DNA of 64,000 nt. It comes from DATMER01 sp963741305 (GTDB lineage Bacteria; Acidobacteriota; Thermoanaerobaculia; Multivoradales; UBA5704). Shown in pieces: positions 53,417 to 63,152 of this stretch. A program made the position numbers and the translations under genes. The stretch is taken from NCBI GenBank assembly GCA_963741305.1, contig CAVUHL010000003.1, positions 3,844,001 through 3,908,000 of the forward strand, read 5' to 3'. Every line of letters begins with the position of its first letter. Positions within the stretch are counted from its first letter, which is position 1. A model generated the notes under the pieces. The model made no database searches, was not told the DNA's origin, and was given only the letters and a program-made list of their open reading frames with translations.

Positions 53417-55342
53417 ATGCCGCTGGAAGCGCCAGAGCTCGACACCCGCGACTTCGAGGACCTCTTCCGCGAGGCGCGGCTGCGCATCCCGCGCTACAAC
53501 CCGGAGTGGACCGACTTCAACGAGAGCGATCCGGGCATCACCCTGCTCCAGCTCTTCGCCTGGCTCACCGAGACGATGCTCTTCCAGATGAACCGGGTGC
53601 CGGAGCGCAGCTACATCAAGTTCCTTCAGCTCCTGGGGCTGGAGCTGCGGCCGGCACAGCCGGCCACGGCGCACCTCACCTTCACCGTCACGCCGGGCGC
53701 CAAGGTCGAGCCCGTGCGGCGCGGCGCCCGCATCGCCGGCCAGCCCGAGGAGGGCGGCGAGCCCCTTCCCTTCGAAACCGAGGAGGGGCTCTCGCTGATC
53801 GCCGTGCCGCTCGCCAACGTCCTGGTCTTCGACGGCTCCGCGTTCCGCGAGGTGACCGCCCTCAACGAGGCCCCGGATCAGCCCTGGCAGCCGCTGGGCT
53901 TCGTGCCGCAGGTGGGCAGCGCGCTCTACCTGGGCTTCGAGCACACCGATCCGCCGCCGGCCGTCCGCCCATTCCCGCAGGAGATGCGCTGGCGTGTCTT
54001 CCTCCCCCGGGCCGCCGGAGCGGACCGCGCGCAGCGGATCGGCGAGCCGGCCGCGGCCCCGGGTGCCGCCCTGGAGTGGGAGTACCGGCCCGCCGAGGAC
54101 GCCCCGCGCTGGCTCCGCTTGAACGTCTTCAAGGACGACAGCGCCGCCTTCACCCGCGAGGGCGACCTGGTCATCGAAGGCCCCGCCGCCATCCAGCCCA
54201 GCCGCGTCTGGCGCATCGCCGAGCCGCGCTACTGGATCCGCGTCCGGCTGGCCGGCGGCGGCTACCCCGCCGGCCTCGCGCCGCGCATCGACCTGCTGCG
54301 CCCCAACACGGTCGCGGCGCGCCAGCTCACCACCGTGCGCGAGGAGGTTCTGGGCGACAGCGAGGGGCTCCCCGGCCAGTCCTTCACCACGCGCCACCGG
54401 CCGGTCGAGGCCGCGACCTTCTCGCTTTTCGTCGAGGGGCGTGACGTGGAGTCCGAGGAGTGGGAGCGTGTGGACGACTTCCTGGCGTCCAGGGAGGACG
54501 ACCGCCACTACGTGCTGAGCGCCACCCGAGGAGAGGTGCGCTTCGGCGACGGCCGGAACGGGAGCATCCCGCCCGCGGGGACCGAGGTCATCGCCCGGCA
54601 CTACCGCTGGGGCGGCGGCGAGGGGGGCAACATCGGGCCCGGCCTGATCTCCACGCCGCTCACGCCGCTGCCCGGCGTCGATTCGGTCACGAACGTCCGT
54701 CCCGCCGTGGGCGGAAACGACGAGCAGACGGTCGAGGAGCTGAAGCTCCAGGCCCCGGCCGTGCTGCGCCACCGCAACCGCGCCGTGAGCCCCGAGGACT
54801 TCGCAGCCCTCGCCGGGCAGGCCGGCGGCGTGGCCCGCGCCACCGCCCTCGCCCTGGCCCATCCCGACCACCCCGGCGTCGAGGTGCCGGGCGCGGTCAC
54901 CGTGGTGATCGTGCCCGAGGGCAGGGACCTTCCCCCCCGCGCCTCCGCGGACCTCATCCGGAGCGTCTGCACCTACCTCGACCCGTTCCGGCTGCTCACC
55001 ACCGAGGTCTACGTGCGCGGCGCGGAATTCCAGGAGATCCGGGTCTCGGCCCGCATCTCGGCCCGCCCTGCCGCCTCCTTCGACGCCGTAGCCCGGGACG
55101 TGGCCAAGGCCCTCGACGAATTCCTCGATCCGCGGACCTGGGACTTCGGACGGAACCTCCATCCCACCAGCTTCTTCGACGTCATCCTCGACGTGCCCGA
55201 CGTGGTGGCGGTCGAGACGATCTCGATCGAGGTGGACGGCCGGCCCCACGACTCTCTGGTCAAGAAGGTGGACGTGCCCCCGGGCGGCCTCGTCTTCGGC
55301 CGCGGCCACGCGATCGTCGTCCAGCCGGAGGAGGACCGGTAG
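53417..55342 (+). CDS. Baseplate J-like wedge protein
   Basis: 641 residues. The N-terminal YNPEWTDFNESDPGITLLQLFAWLTETMLFQMNRVPERSYIKFLQLLG is the typical eCIS J (Afp11-like) opening. The C-terminal part has LKLQAPAVLRHRNRAVSPEDFAALA and the later ISARPAASFDAVARDVAKALDEFLDP. It forms the main wedge of the baseplate. The AGGAGG site is 8 bases before ATG 53417. Confidence 0.93.
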   Translation: MPLEAPELDTRDFEDLFREARLRIPRYNPEWTDFNESDPGITLLQLFAWLTETMLFQMNRVPERSYIKFLQLLGLELRPAQPATAHLTFTVTPGAKVEPVRRGARIAGQPEEGGEPLPFETEEGLSLIAVPLANVLVFDGSAFREVTALNEAPDQPWQPLGFVPQVGSALYLGFEHTDPPPAVRPFPQEMRWRVFLPRAAGADRAQRIGEPAAAPGAALEWEYRPAEDAPRWLRLNVFKDDSAAFTREGDLVIEGPAAIQPSRVWRIAEPRYWIRVRLAGGGYPAGLAPRIDLLRPNTVAARQLTTVREEVLGDSEGLPGQSFTTRHRPVEAATFSLFVEGRDVESEEWERVDDFLASREDDRHYVLSATRGEVRFGDGRNGSIPPAGTEVIARHYRWGGGEGGNIGPGLISTPLTPLPGVDSVTNVRPAVGGNDEQTVEELKLQAPAVLRHRNRAVSPEDFAALAGQAGGVARATALALAHPDHPGVEVPGAVTVVIVPEGRDLPPRASADLIRSVCTYLDPFRLLTTEVYVRGAEFQEIRVSARISARPAASFDAVARDVAKALDEFLDPRTWDFGRNLHPTSFFDVILDVPDVVAVETISIEVDGRPHDSLVKKVDVPPGGLVFGRGHAIVVQPEEDR

Positions 55343-55344
55343 CG

Positions 55345-57381
55345 ATGAGGCCGGCACCCCCGACCTTCTTCCCCCTGGACGGCCGCATCGGCTGGCGGAC
55401 CGACCGGACCGACGGCGCCAGCGTCGATCCCGCCGGCCTCCTGCGCCTGGCCGCCGACCCGGCAGGGCCGCTCTCGCTCACCTCCGCCGACGGCACCCTG
55501 GGCGGCCTGACGCTGCCGGATTGGATGGCTCTGGAATCCGAGGGGTCGGTCTATCTTCTGTCCGATTCCCGAGTGCTTCGCTTCGACCCGGCAAGCCGGC
55601 GCTTCGAGCCCCTGCCCGAGGTAGGCGGCGAGGGCTCGGACGCGCGGCGCTTCCGCCAGCCGTCCGCCATCGGCGCGGCGGGTGGACTCCTCTACGTCGT
55701 GGACCGGGGAAACCGCCGGGTGCAGGTCTTCGACCTCCGCACCCTGGCCCTGGTCCACGTGTGGAAGGTAAAGGGCTGGGAGCCCGTGGACGTGGCTGTC
55801 CAGGGCAGAACGGCCTGGGTCCTGGATGCGCGGCGCGGCCGGGTCTTCCGCCATCGTTCTTCGGTCCCGGTCGTGAGCGAGCCGGCGGCGGCCGGGCGCT
55901 GGACCCGCCTGGCCGTGGATCGGGAAGGCCGCATCTATCTGCTCGACCCTAGCCGGCCGCGCCTGGAGATCCACGGCCCCGAGGGCCGGCGCCAGGGGGA
56001 GGCGCGCGATGCCGGAGAGGTGCGCTCCCGGTTCGATGCTCCGGCCATCCTCCCGGACCACAAGGGCCGCTTCTGCCCGGGCAATTGCCCGCCCGGCGCG
56101 CTCTTCGACCGCTCGGGCCAGCCTGTGTGCGTCGATCCCGCCGAGCCCGCGGGTCCGCCGCTCTACCGCATGGCCGGCACCTGGACGAGCCAGGCCCTGG
56201 ACAGCCGCATCTACCGCTGCCTCTGGCACCGGGTGGAGATGGATCTGGAGGAGCTGCCGCCGGGCGCGGGCGTGAGGGTGAGCACCTTCACCGACGAGAG
56301 CCCGAACGCTCTCGAAGACGGCATCCCGGAGCACACCTGGGAAACCCGCTTCGAGGCGGTCGGACCCCTGCAGGAGCCCGGCGAGGCGTTCGTCCGGTTG
56401 CGCGAATTCCTGGTTCAGGGCGGCCCCGGCCAGTACTTATGGGTGCGGATCGAGCTGCGCGCCGGCGGCTGGGAGACGCCCGCCGTCCGCGGCCTGCGCG
56501 TCCACTACCCGCGCCAGTCCTACCTCGCGCACCTGCCGGCGGTCTACTCCTCGGAAGAGGCGAGCCGATCGTTCCTGGAGCGCTTCCTCGCGGTCGTGCA
56601 AACCGAGTGGGACGGCCTGGAGCGGCAGATCGCGGAGATTCCCCGGCTGTTCGATCCCGCGGCAGTGCCCGAGGGGGAGCTCCTCGACTACCTGGCCAGT
56701 TGGCTCGGCCTGCCCCTGGAAGGCGATGGGGAGGCCCGGCGCCGGCTGCTGGCCGCGGCCCCGTGCCTCCAACCGCGGCGCGGCACGGTGGAGGGGCTGC
56801 GCGACCTCCTGCGCATCCACCTCCAGGACATGTCCGGCGTGGCTCCCGAAGAGCAGGGCGGCTATCCGGCGATCGTGGAAGGTTTCCGCGAGCGCCAGCA
56901 CCTGATGCTCTCGACCCCCATGGGCCGGGGAGCGCCGCTGTGGAGCGCGGGCGTGGTGGGCCGGCTGCGGCTCGGCGTGTTCGCCCGCGAAGGCGAGGTG
57001 CGCCTGGTCTCCACGGGCGATCCGGAGCGCGACGTCTTCCACGAGCACGCCCACCGCTTCCGGGTGTTCGTGCCGTCACCCTGGGTGCGCACGGCCGCGG
57101 ACGAGCGGCGGCTGCGGCGGGCGCTCGACGCGGAAAAGCCGGCCCACACCGCGTACGACCTGTGCCTGGTGGAGCCGCGTTTCCGATTGGAAGTGCAGTC
57201 CACCGTGGGCCTCGACACGGTGATCGGCGGTCTGCCCGTGACGCGGCTCGGCTGCCGCGGCTCGGAGGACGAGCCGCCCAGCCGTCCGCCACACGGACGG
57301 CTGGGCTACGACACGGTGCTGTCCGGCAGCCCTGGCCGCAAGGCGGTGCCGCGGGTGGGAGTAGAGACGATCTTGACGTGA
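55345..57381 (+). CDS. Tail protein I-like with beta-propeller N-terminus
   Basis: 678 residues. The first 240 form NHL/propeller-like blades (GSVYLLSDSRVLRFDPASRRFEPL, GLLYVVDRGNRRVQVFDLRTL, REGRIYLLDPSRPRLEIHG). Residues about 380-560 are the phage tail I domain (YLAHLPAVYSSEEASRSFLERFLAVVQTEWDGLERQI, PAAVPEGELLDYLASWLGL). The end carries three short repeats (VGLDTVIGG, LGYDTVLSG, VGVETIL). It corresponds to Afp12-type proteins linking wedge to fibre. The propeller is a binding module not present in all relatives. Confidence 0.87.
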   Translation: MRPAPPTFFPLDGRIGWRTDRTDGASVDPAGLLRLAADPAGPLSLTSADGTLGGLTLPDWMALESEGSVYLLSDSRVLRFDPASRRFEPLPEVGGEGSDARRFRQPSAIGAAGGLLYVVDRGNRRVQVFDLRTLALVHVWKVKGWEPVDVAVQGRTAWVLDARRGRVFRHRSSVPVVSEPAAAGRWTRLAVDREGRIYLLDPSRPRLEIHGPEGRRQGEARDAGEVRSRFDAPAILPDHKGRFCPGNCPPGALFDRSGQPVCVDPAEPAGPPLYRMAGTWTSQALDSRIYRCLWHRVEMDLEELPPGAGVRVSTFTDESPNALEDGIPEHTWETRFEAVGPLQEPGEAFVRLREFLVQGGPGQYLWVRIELRAGGWETPAVRGLRVHYPRQSYLAHLPAVYSSEEASRSFLERFLAVVQTEWDGLERQIAEIPRLFDPAAVPEGELLDYLASWLGLPLEGDGEARRRLLAAAPCLQPRRGTVEGLRDLLRIHLQDMSGVAPEEQGGYPAIVEGFRERQHLMLSTPMGRGAPLWSAGVVGRLRLGVFAREGEVRLVSTGDPERDVFHEHAHRFRVFVPSPWVRTAADERRLRRALDAEKPAHTAYDLCLVEPRFRLEVQSTVGLDTVIGGLPVTRLGCRGSEDEPPSRPPHGRLGYDTVLSGSPGRKAVPRVGVETILT

Positions 57382-57398
57382 GCGAAGGAGACTCCGCG

Positions 57399-58607
57399 AT
57401 GCGAAAGAAACCTTGCCAGGAGCCCTGCGGCTGCGGCTGCGGCTCGACCGTCCTCGAGCGCAACCGCTACTTCACGGGCAAGTACATGACGGTCCGCGAC
57501 TTCGCCGGGGAGCAGGAGTACTTCCTGAGCCGCCACCGCGAGCACAACCGGCTGCTCCACGGCTGGGGCGTGGTCTGCGGCCTGCGGGTCCTCCCCCATC
57601 CCAACCCCGAGTGCGCCCGGCGCTGGGTGATCGTGCGCGCCGGCGTCGCGATCGATTGCAAGGGCCGCGAGATCGTGCTCTGCAAGGACACGCCGCTGGA
57701 GCTGCCGCTGCGGCGGGAGGACTGGGAGAAGGAAGCAGGGCAGTGCGGAGACCCCGGCGAGAAGGCTGAGAAAGTCCTGGAACCGCCGTTCTTCATTGCC
57801 CTGCGCTATGAAGAGGAAGAGATCGAGCCCGTGCCGGCGCTCTACGCCGAGGGCGCCTGCGATCCCTCGCGGCGCGAGGCCAACCGGGTCCGGGAGACGG
57901 CGCGGCTCGTCTTCCTCCGCCCCGACGAGGTGAAGCCCGGCTGCTGGCTCACGCCCGGAGGAGACTCCGAAAACCACTGCCACGACGACTGCGACGACGA
58001 GCTTCCCGGCCCCGCGGGCGTCTGCCTGGAGCCCTGCTGCCCCTGCGGCGACGCCGTGCCCCTGGCGTTGATCGTCAGGCGCGGGGACGGCATCGGCATC
58101 GACCTGGACGGCCGGCGCACCCTGCCCGTGCCCGGTGATTTCCTCACCCATGTCTCGCACGTCAACTGGCCTCATGGCGGCGAGGTGCCTCTCTCCAGGC
58201 TGCGCGAGTGGGAAGGCCGTTTGGAGGTCCGCTTCGACCGCCGGTTGCGCGACGCGGAAGGCGAGGGCACGGGGATCAACGAGCACACGTTCGTCGTGCA
58301 GTACGGCGGCGTGCAGAAGGACCTGGAGCTCCTCTACGCGGCCGACGGCGGCGGGCCCAAAGTCCAGGACGGCCGCACCGCGGTCTTCCAGATCGATACG
58401 GACTTCCTGAACCGCCGGAGCAACCTCGCCGGCAACGTGGTCTACGTGACCCTGAAGTGCGACTTCATCCTCGACTGCCACGGCAACCCGGTGGACGGCA
58501 ACCACCTGCGGGGGCGGCTCCCCAGCGGCGACGGCACCCCCGGCGGCACGTTCGAGAGCTGGTTCCGCGTGGTCGCCGACGGCGCGGCCAAGGAGGAAAG
58601 GCAATGA
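57399..58607 (+). CDS. eCIS tip/fibre-region protein A (shared N-terminal domain)
   Basis: 402 residues. A Cys-rich start (CQEPCGCGCGS) leads into RNRYFTGKYMTVRDFAGEQEYFLSRHREHNRLLHGWGVVCGLRV, the domain shared with the next three genes. More Cys and His residues follow (HCHDDCDDE, CLEPCCPCGDA). The C-terminal half has an Ig-like domain (EVPLSRLREWEGRLEVRFDRRL ... NEHTFVVQYGGV). No enzyme motif is seen. It may sit at the baseplate rim or act as a receptor-binding protein. Confidence 0.75.
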   Translation: MRKKPCQEPCGCGCGSTVLERNRYFTGKYMTVRDFAGEQEYFLSRHREHNRLLHGWGVVCGLRVLPHPNPECARRWVIVRAGVAIDCKGREIVLCKDTPLELPLRREDWEKEAGQCGDPGEKAEKVLEPPFFIALRYEEEEIEPVPALYAEGACDPSRREANRVRETARLVFLRPDEVKPGCWLTPGGDSENHCHDDCDDELPGPAGVCLEPCCPCGDAVPLALIVRRGDGIGIDLDGRRTLPVPGDFLTHVSHVNWPHGGEVPLSRLREWEGRLEVRFDRRLRDAEGEGTGINEHTFVVQYGGVQKDLELLYAADGGGPKVQDGRTAVFQIDTDFLNRRSNLAGNVVYVTLKCDFILDCHGNPVDGNHLRGRLPSGDGTPGGTFESWFRVVADGAAKEERQ

Positions 58608-60376
58608 GCTCGACCACCCGCAGCCTTGACATGGCAACGACTCGCCAGGGCTCCCACGAGCCGTGCCCCTGCGGCTGCTCCCCCTGTGCGGACGACGGCT
58701 GCAAGCTGGAGTGTCCGACGCGGCCCCGCTTCTTCTGCGGCCAGCTCCTCACCGACCAGGACCTCGAAGCCCTGACAGGCTGGACCCGCGGCAGGCTCGC
58801 CCTCTCCCGCTACCGCGACGGCTGGGGCGTAGCCTGCGGCCTCGACGTGCGTTGCGATCCCGACCCGAAGGCACCAGCCGGCGTCATCGTCTCCCCCGGC
58901 TATGCCGTGAGCTGCTGCGGCGAGGACATCGTCCTCTGCAAGGAGGCGAAGCTCGATCTGAGCAAGGCCTGCCGCGAGGACAAGGACCCCTGCGCCGCCG
59001 AGCAGCGCTGGACCTCCATGGGGATACCGGTGAGCCGCGAGTGGGTGGTGGACCTCTACCTGCGCTACCGCGAGGAGCCCGCCGAGCCGCAGGCGGCTTT
59101 CGGCCGCAACGCGTGCAAGGAGGTCTCCGCCTGCGAGCCCAGCCGCGTGCGGGAAGGCTACGAGCTGGTCTGGAAGCCGGCGGGCGGCGACCCGCGGCAG
59201 GCTCAAGCCGACCGCTGGCAGGAGGGATACGACCGCTGCACGGAGGTGTTGGACCAGTTCCCGGACGGCGCGGCCTGGCCCGACGCCCGACGCTGGCTGC
59301 TGGGATGGATCGACAATCACCCCCTCCACCACTTCTGCTTCGTCCGCGGCCTGATCTGCGGCACGTCTGGGGCGCCGGCGGACGTCGTCCGCATCCTCTT
59401 CCTCCTGGTCCAGGACTGCCGCAACGCCTTCCTTCAGGGGGACTGCCACGCCTGCCAGGGCTCCGAGGACGTTCCCCTGGCGCGGATCTGCCTGGTCAAG
59501 GAAGAAGGCAGGGAGTGCCGCATCTGCAGCATCGATCCCTATCCGCCCTACCGGCGTCCCCTGAGCCCGGCGGGCTACCCGGCCGCGCTGGGCGACGTCA
59601 ACCTGGGGCCTTGGGTCTGGCACCGCGAGGAGGAGGTCTGCGCGGCGCTGGCGGACCTGGGGGTGCCGGTGAAAAAGCGTCAGGCCTTCGACATTCCTTC
59701 CTCCCTGCCCGACCTGCGGAACAAGCTGGCCGGCCCGGTCTTCGCCTCCTGCGGGGAATCTGTCTGCCTCCAGGTGCTCGACCTGGAGCCGCTGCGCGAG
59801 GAGTGGGACGAGCCCTGCCTGCCGGGAGGCGGCCGGGTCGTGGGCTTCCTCTGCGAGCCGAACCCTCAGCCGGAGGTCGAGGTCACTGCCGTCAAGAGCG
59901 GGCCGGCGCAGGTGAGCCTGGGTGGACAGGAGGTTTTTAGGTACGGCCTCTCTGTCACGGTGCGCAACAACACCTCGTCTCCTCTCGACCTGACGATCTT
60001 CGACTCCTTGCCTGAGCCGCTTGTCTATCGGGGAACAGAGTGGGAGAGCCCCGAACTGTCGGAGGCGAGAGTGGAAAACAACATCGAATGGGGGGCGAGG
60101 CTCGCGGCAAGATCTGAGCTCACCCGCACTTGGAAGCTGGTGGTGCTTGCCCGGCTCTCATCTCTCCCGCAGGAGGTCACGGTCAATAACTTCTTTACCG
60201 TCACCGGCAGGAAGCCGGACCGCACCGTCGCCTTCACCCGGACCAGCAACACGATCGTCACCAGGATCGGCTTCTTCGATACGTCCGTGCACCGCGACGA
60301 GAAGCCCGTCACCAGTGAGACCGCCCCCGTCAAGCAGCCCGCCCCCGCCCGCAAGAAGGGCAGGGAGAAGAAATGA
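58604..60376 (+). CDS. eCIS tip/fibre-region protein B (shared N-terminal domain)
   Basis: 590 residues. The start has CPCGCSPCADDGCKLEC and then the shared domain in divergent form (PRFFCGQLLTDQDLEALTGW ... RDGWGVACGLDV). Many paired cysteines (SCCGEDIVLC, CRICSIDP) lie in the middle. The end is a DUF11-like beta-sandwich (YGLSVTVRNNTSSPLDLTIFDSLPEPLVYRGTEWES), then a basic tail (PAPARKKGREKK). ATG overlaps the previous stop region. Role unknown; surface position is inferred. Confidence 0.72.
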   Translation: MSSTTRSLDMATTRQGSHEPCPCGCSPCADDGCKLECPTRPRFFCGQLLTDQDLEALTGWTRGRLALSRYRDGWGVACGLDVRCDPDPKAPAGVIVSPGYAVSCCGEDIVLCKEAKLDLSKACREDKDPCAAEQRWTSMGIPVSREWVVDLYLRYREEPAEPQAAFGRNACKEVSACEPSRVREGYELVWKPAGGDPRQAQADRWQEGYDRCTEVLDQFPDGAAWPDARRWLLGWIDNHPLHHFCFVRGLICGTSGAPADVVRILFLLVQDCRNAFLQGDCHACQGSEDVPLARICLVKEEGRECRICSIDPYPPYRRPLSPAGYPAALGDVNLGPWVWHREEEVCAALADLGVPVKKRQAFDIPSSLPDLRNKLAGPVFASCGESVCLQVLDLEPLREEWDEPCLPGGGRVVGFLCEPNPQPEVEVTAVKSGPAQVSLGGQEVFRYGLSVTVRNNTSSPLDLTIFDSLPEPLVYRGTEWESPELSEARVENNIEWGARLAARSELTRTWKLVVLARLSSLPQEVTVNNFFTVTGRKPDRTVAFTRTSNTIVTRIGFFDTSVHRDEKPVTSETAPVKQPAPARKKGREKK

Positions 60377-61824
60377 GCGTAGCCGAGCTCCCCCGCGTCC
60401 GCTTCCGCGAGCGCCAGCCGCTCACGGCCGCCGACTTGAACGCCGAACAGGCCCACCGCCTCGCCCTGCGCCGCCGCCACAACGCCGGCCAACACGGCTG
60501 GGGAATCGTGACCGGGCTCGACCTGCTCTGGGATGCGCGCGGCCTGATCGTCGAATCAGGCATGGCCATTGACGGCTATGGCCGCGAGCTCGTCCTGCCC
60601 GAGCCCGTCCTGATCGAGCACGCAGCGTTGATCAAGGTCGGGCCAGATATCGAGGCCTGGCTGCTCTACGGTCGAGAGGCAGCGGGCCGCGATCGCTGGC
60701 GGGAGGCGTGCCGCCTTCGGCTCACCTCCGGGAGCGCTCCAGCATTGCCAGCTTTCGACCCCAGCCGGACTCCTCCCGACGATCCAGAAGCGGAGTGGCC
60801 GGTGCCCCTGGGTCTCACGACTCCTGGCACCGAGTTCGGCTCCGGACGGGTGTACGCGGCCCTCACAGGCGAAGAGGTCCGGGACCCCGCGGGCCGCGTC
60901 CGCCTGGCCTTCTCCCGCGTGGAGGGCCGGGAGCGCCTCGCCGTCGGCATCCGCGGCGCCGGGGAGGAGACGGTCGAGCGCCTCGCCGTGGAGCGCCTGC
61001 CGACACCGCCGCCCCTGCGTGCCCGCCCCGGGGAGTGCCCGCCTCCCGTGCCGGGTCCCCCAGCCCCGGCCTGGAAGGCCACGGTACGGGCGAATGCCCG
61101 AGTGGGCGGCATCCGGCTCGAGGCTCCGGCGGCCGGCGGACCGCAGGGAGTGCGGTTCGGCACTGCCCTCCCCGCGCCGAAGGCGCCCGCACCTTGGAGC
61201 ATCTACCGCGCCGCTGCGGACCCCGAAGGCACCCACCCCGAGGAGTTGCGGTTCGAGATCGGCCATCCGGGAGACAAAGGGGAGCCCGCGGCACACAGAT
61301 TCGTTCTCCCCTGCCTCAGCGCCACTGCTGACCGCACCGTGACCGTGTATGGAGACCTGATCGTGAATGGCCTACTCGTTCAGGGCCCGGTCCCCGCAGA
61401 CCCGGACAACCCGGCGTTCGCATCGGCTGTGGCAGGTGCCTGGATCAAGGGGATCAAGGCCGCCCTGAGCCAGGACATCAGCTTTCAGGCGAGCCTCTCG
61501 GTAACTGGCCCGGCCACGCTCAACCAGCCGTTGCCCTACACCCTAAAGATCCAAAACTCCGGCCATGTCGAGCTGTCGACGTTCTCCTTCAACGAGAAGA
61601 TCATGATTGGCGCGGAAACGAAGAGCCGGAGCTACACGGAAAACGTCACCCTTCCCGCCGGCCAATCTCATACGTTCTCGGGCTACAGCCAAGGGTTCTT
61701 CCAGACCGGAAAAGCAATTCTGAGTCTGGCCGTGCAAGCCAGGGGACCAGGTGGAAACGTGGTGCAGCAGGAGACTCGAGTCCCTGTGACCGTCAACCCG
61801 TCCGGTCCTCTCACCCCGGCCTAG
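60373..61824 (+). CDS. eCIS tip/fibre-region protein C (shared N-terminal domain)
   Basis: 483 residues. RVRFRERQPLTAADLNAEQAHRLALRRRHNAGQHGWGIVTGLDL is the shared domain. In the middle is a beta-strand motif VTVYGDLIVNGLLVQGP, also seen in protein D. The C-terminus is a CARDB-like sandwich (LNQPLPYTLKIQNSGHVELSTFSFNEK). It lacks the cysteines of A and B. ATG overlaps the TGA of the previous gene. Confidence 0.72.
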   Translation: MSVAELPRVRFRERQPLTAADLNAEQAHRLALRRRHNAGQHGWGIVTGLDLLWDARGLIVESGMAIDGYGRELVLPEPVLIEHAALIKVGPDIEAWLLYGREAAGRDRWREACRLRLTSGSAPALPAFDPSRTPPDDPEAEWPVPLGLTTPGTEFGSGRVYAALTGEEVRDPAGRVRLAFSRVEGRERLAVGIRGAGEETVERLAVERLPTPPPLRARPGECPPPVPGPPAPAWKATVRANARVGGIRLEAPAAGGPQGVRFGTALPAPKAPAPWSIYRAAADPEGTHPEELRFEIGHPGDKGEPAAHRFVLPCLSATADRTVTVYGDLIVNGLLVQGPVPADPDNPAFASAVAGAWIKGIKAALSQDISFQASLSVTGPATLNQPLPYTLKIQNSGHVELSTFSFNEKIMIGAETKSRSYTENVTLPAGQSHTFSGYSQGFFQTGKAILSLAVQARGPGGNVVQQETRVPVTVNPSGPLTPA

Positions 61825-61836
61825 CGAGGGTCCTTC

Positions 61837-63147
61837 ATGAGCAACCAGACCGTCACCCGCGTCCGCTACTTCGACCGTCAGTTCCTGCGCACGCAGGACT
61901 TTGTGGACGAGCAGGCCTACCACCTGACCATGCGCCGCCGCCACGACATCGGCCACCATGTCTGGGGCATCGTCAGCGGCCTGGAGCCCACAGTCGACGC
62001 CGACGGCAATATCTCCGTCAACCCCGGCGTGGCCGTGGACGGCTACGGCCGCACCCTCGTCTTGGCCGAGCGCGCGTTCCTTCCCGCTACCGACTTCGAC
62101 GACAAGGCGAGCGAGGAGCTGGATGTCTGGCTGCTCTACGACCGCACGGGCAGCGACCGCTCTCCCAGAGGGTATGCCGACTGCGGTCAGGAGGGCTCCT
62201 TCTACCGCTGGCAGGAGCGGCCCCTGGTGCGCTTCGACATTCCGGACCCCGCCTTCCCCGACCCGCGCGAGCCCGAGAGCGTGCCCCCCGGCGACCTCCC
62301 GTTCGACCCCAGCCGCACCCCGCCCGACGAGGTGGTCCACGACTGGCCCGTCTTCCTCGGCCGCATCCGCCGCGACCGCAGCGATCCGAAGAAGGTGAAG
62401 TACTCCGTGGACCCGACCGGCCGACCCTACGCCGGCCTGGTGGGCGCCGCCATCGAAGCACCCTGGGACAGATCCGTACGGGTCGAGCTCGGCGGCGACC
62501 AGCAGGCAGGTTCTCCCGTCTTCGCAGTCGTCTCGAAGGCCGGCCCGGCCTTGGCAATCGACGGCGGCGGCAACCTCGAGCTGCGGGGGTCCATGACCCT
62601 CCATGGCGACCTGGAGATCCGCGACGGCTTTCTTGAGCTGGGGGTGGCCGCGCCCGGGACAGGCGCGCCGCGGCCGTGGCGAATCTACCGCTACAAAGAC
62701 GGGGAGAACGAGGAACTGCGTATCGAGGCCGACGGGGAGGGCCGGGTGGCCGTGGGCTCCTGGTCGGCCAAGACGAAGAAATTCGAGCCGTGTCTCACAG
62801 TCGCCCGGGACAACTTGGTCGGTTGCGTGGTCACCGTGCATGGCAACCTGGTCGTGGAGGGCGATCTACAAACCAACGACGCCAAGCGCCTCCTCAGCGA
62901 AGAAACCGAGCAGTTCCGGCTCGCCAGCTTCTTGAGCGGAGTGGGGGGAAGCAACATCTTCGTGCAGCCAATGACCGGCTTCCCGACCATGCCGGTGGCA
63001 GCCATGGTCTCCCCTGACGTCCTCAACGCCGCGGTCGAGAGGCTGGCTGCGGACCCCGGGGAGCGCGCCGCCTTCGCCCGCCGCGTGCGCGCCCGCAGCG
63101 GCGACCTCGCCGAGTCCCTGCGCGAGGATCTCGGGAAGGCGGAGTGA
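61837..63147 (+). CDS. eCIS tip/fibre-region protein D (shared N-terminal domain)
   Basis: 436 residues. RVRYFDRQFLRTQDFVDEQAYHLTMRRRHDIGHHVWGIVSGLEP is the shared domain, closest to protein C, followed by DGNISVNPGVAVDGYGRTLVLAE. Beta-solenoid-like segments (SMTLHGDLEIRDGFLELGVA, VTVHGNLVVEGDLQ) suggest a fibre shaft. The C-terminal 60 residues are helical. A GAGGG site lies before ATG 61837. Confidence 0.72.
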   Translation: MSNQTVTRVRYFDRQFLRTQDFVDEQAYHLTMRRRHDIGHHVWGIVSGLEPTVDADGNISVNPGVAVDGYGRTLVLAERAFLPATDFDDKASEELDVWLLYDRTGSDRSPRGYADCGQEGSFYRWQERPLVRFDIPDPAFPDPREPESVPPGDLPFDPSRTPPDEVVHDWPVFLGRIRRDRSDPKKVKYSVDPTGRPYAGLVGAAIEAPWDRSVRVELGGDQQAGSPVFAVVSKAGPALAIDGGGNLELRGSMTLHGDLEIRDGFLELGVAAPGTGAPRPWRIYRYKDGENEELRIEADGEGRVAVGSWSAKTKKFEPCLTVARDNLVGCVVTVHGNLVVEGDLQTNDAKRLLSEETEQFRLASFLSGVGGSNIFVQPMTGFPTMPVAAMVSPDVLNAAVERLAADPGERAAFARRVRARSGDLAESLREDLGKAE

Positions 63148-63152
63148 ACGGG

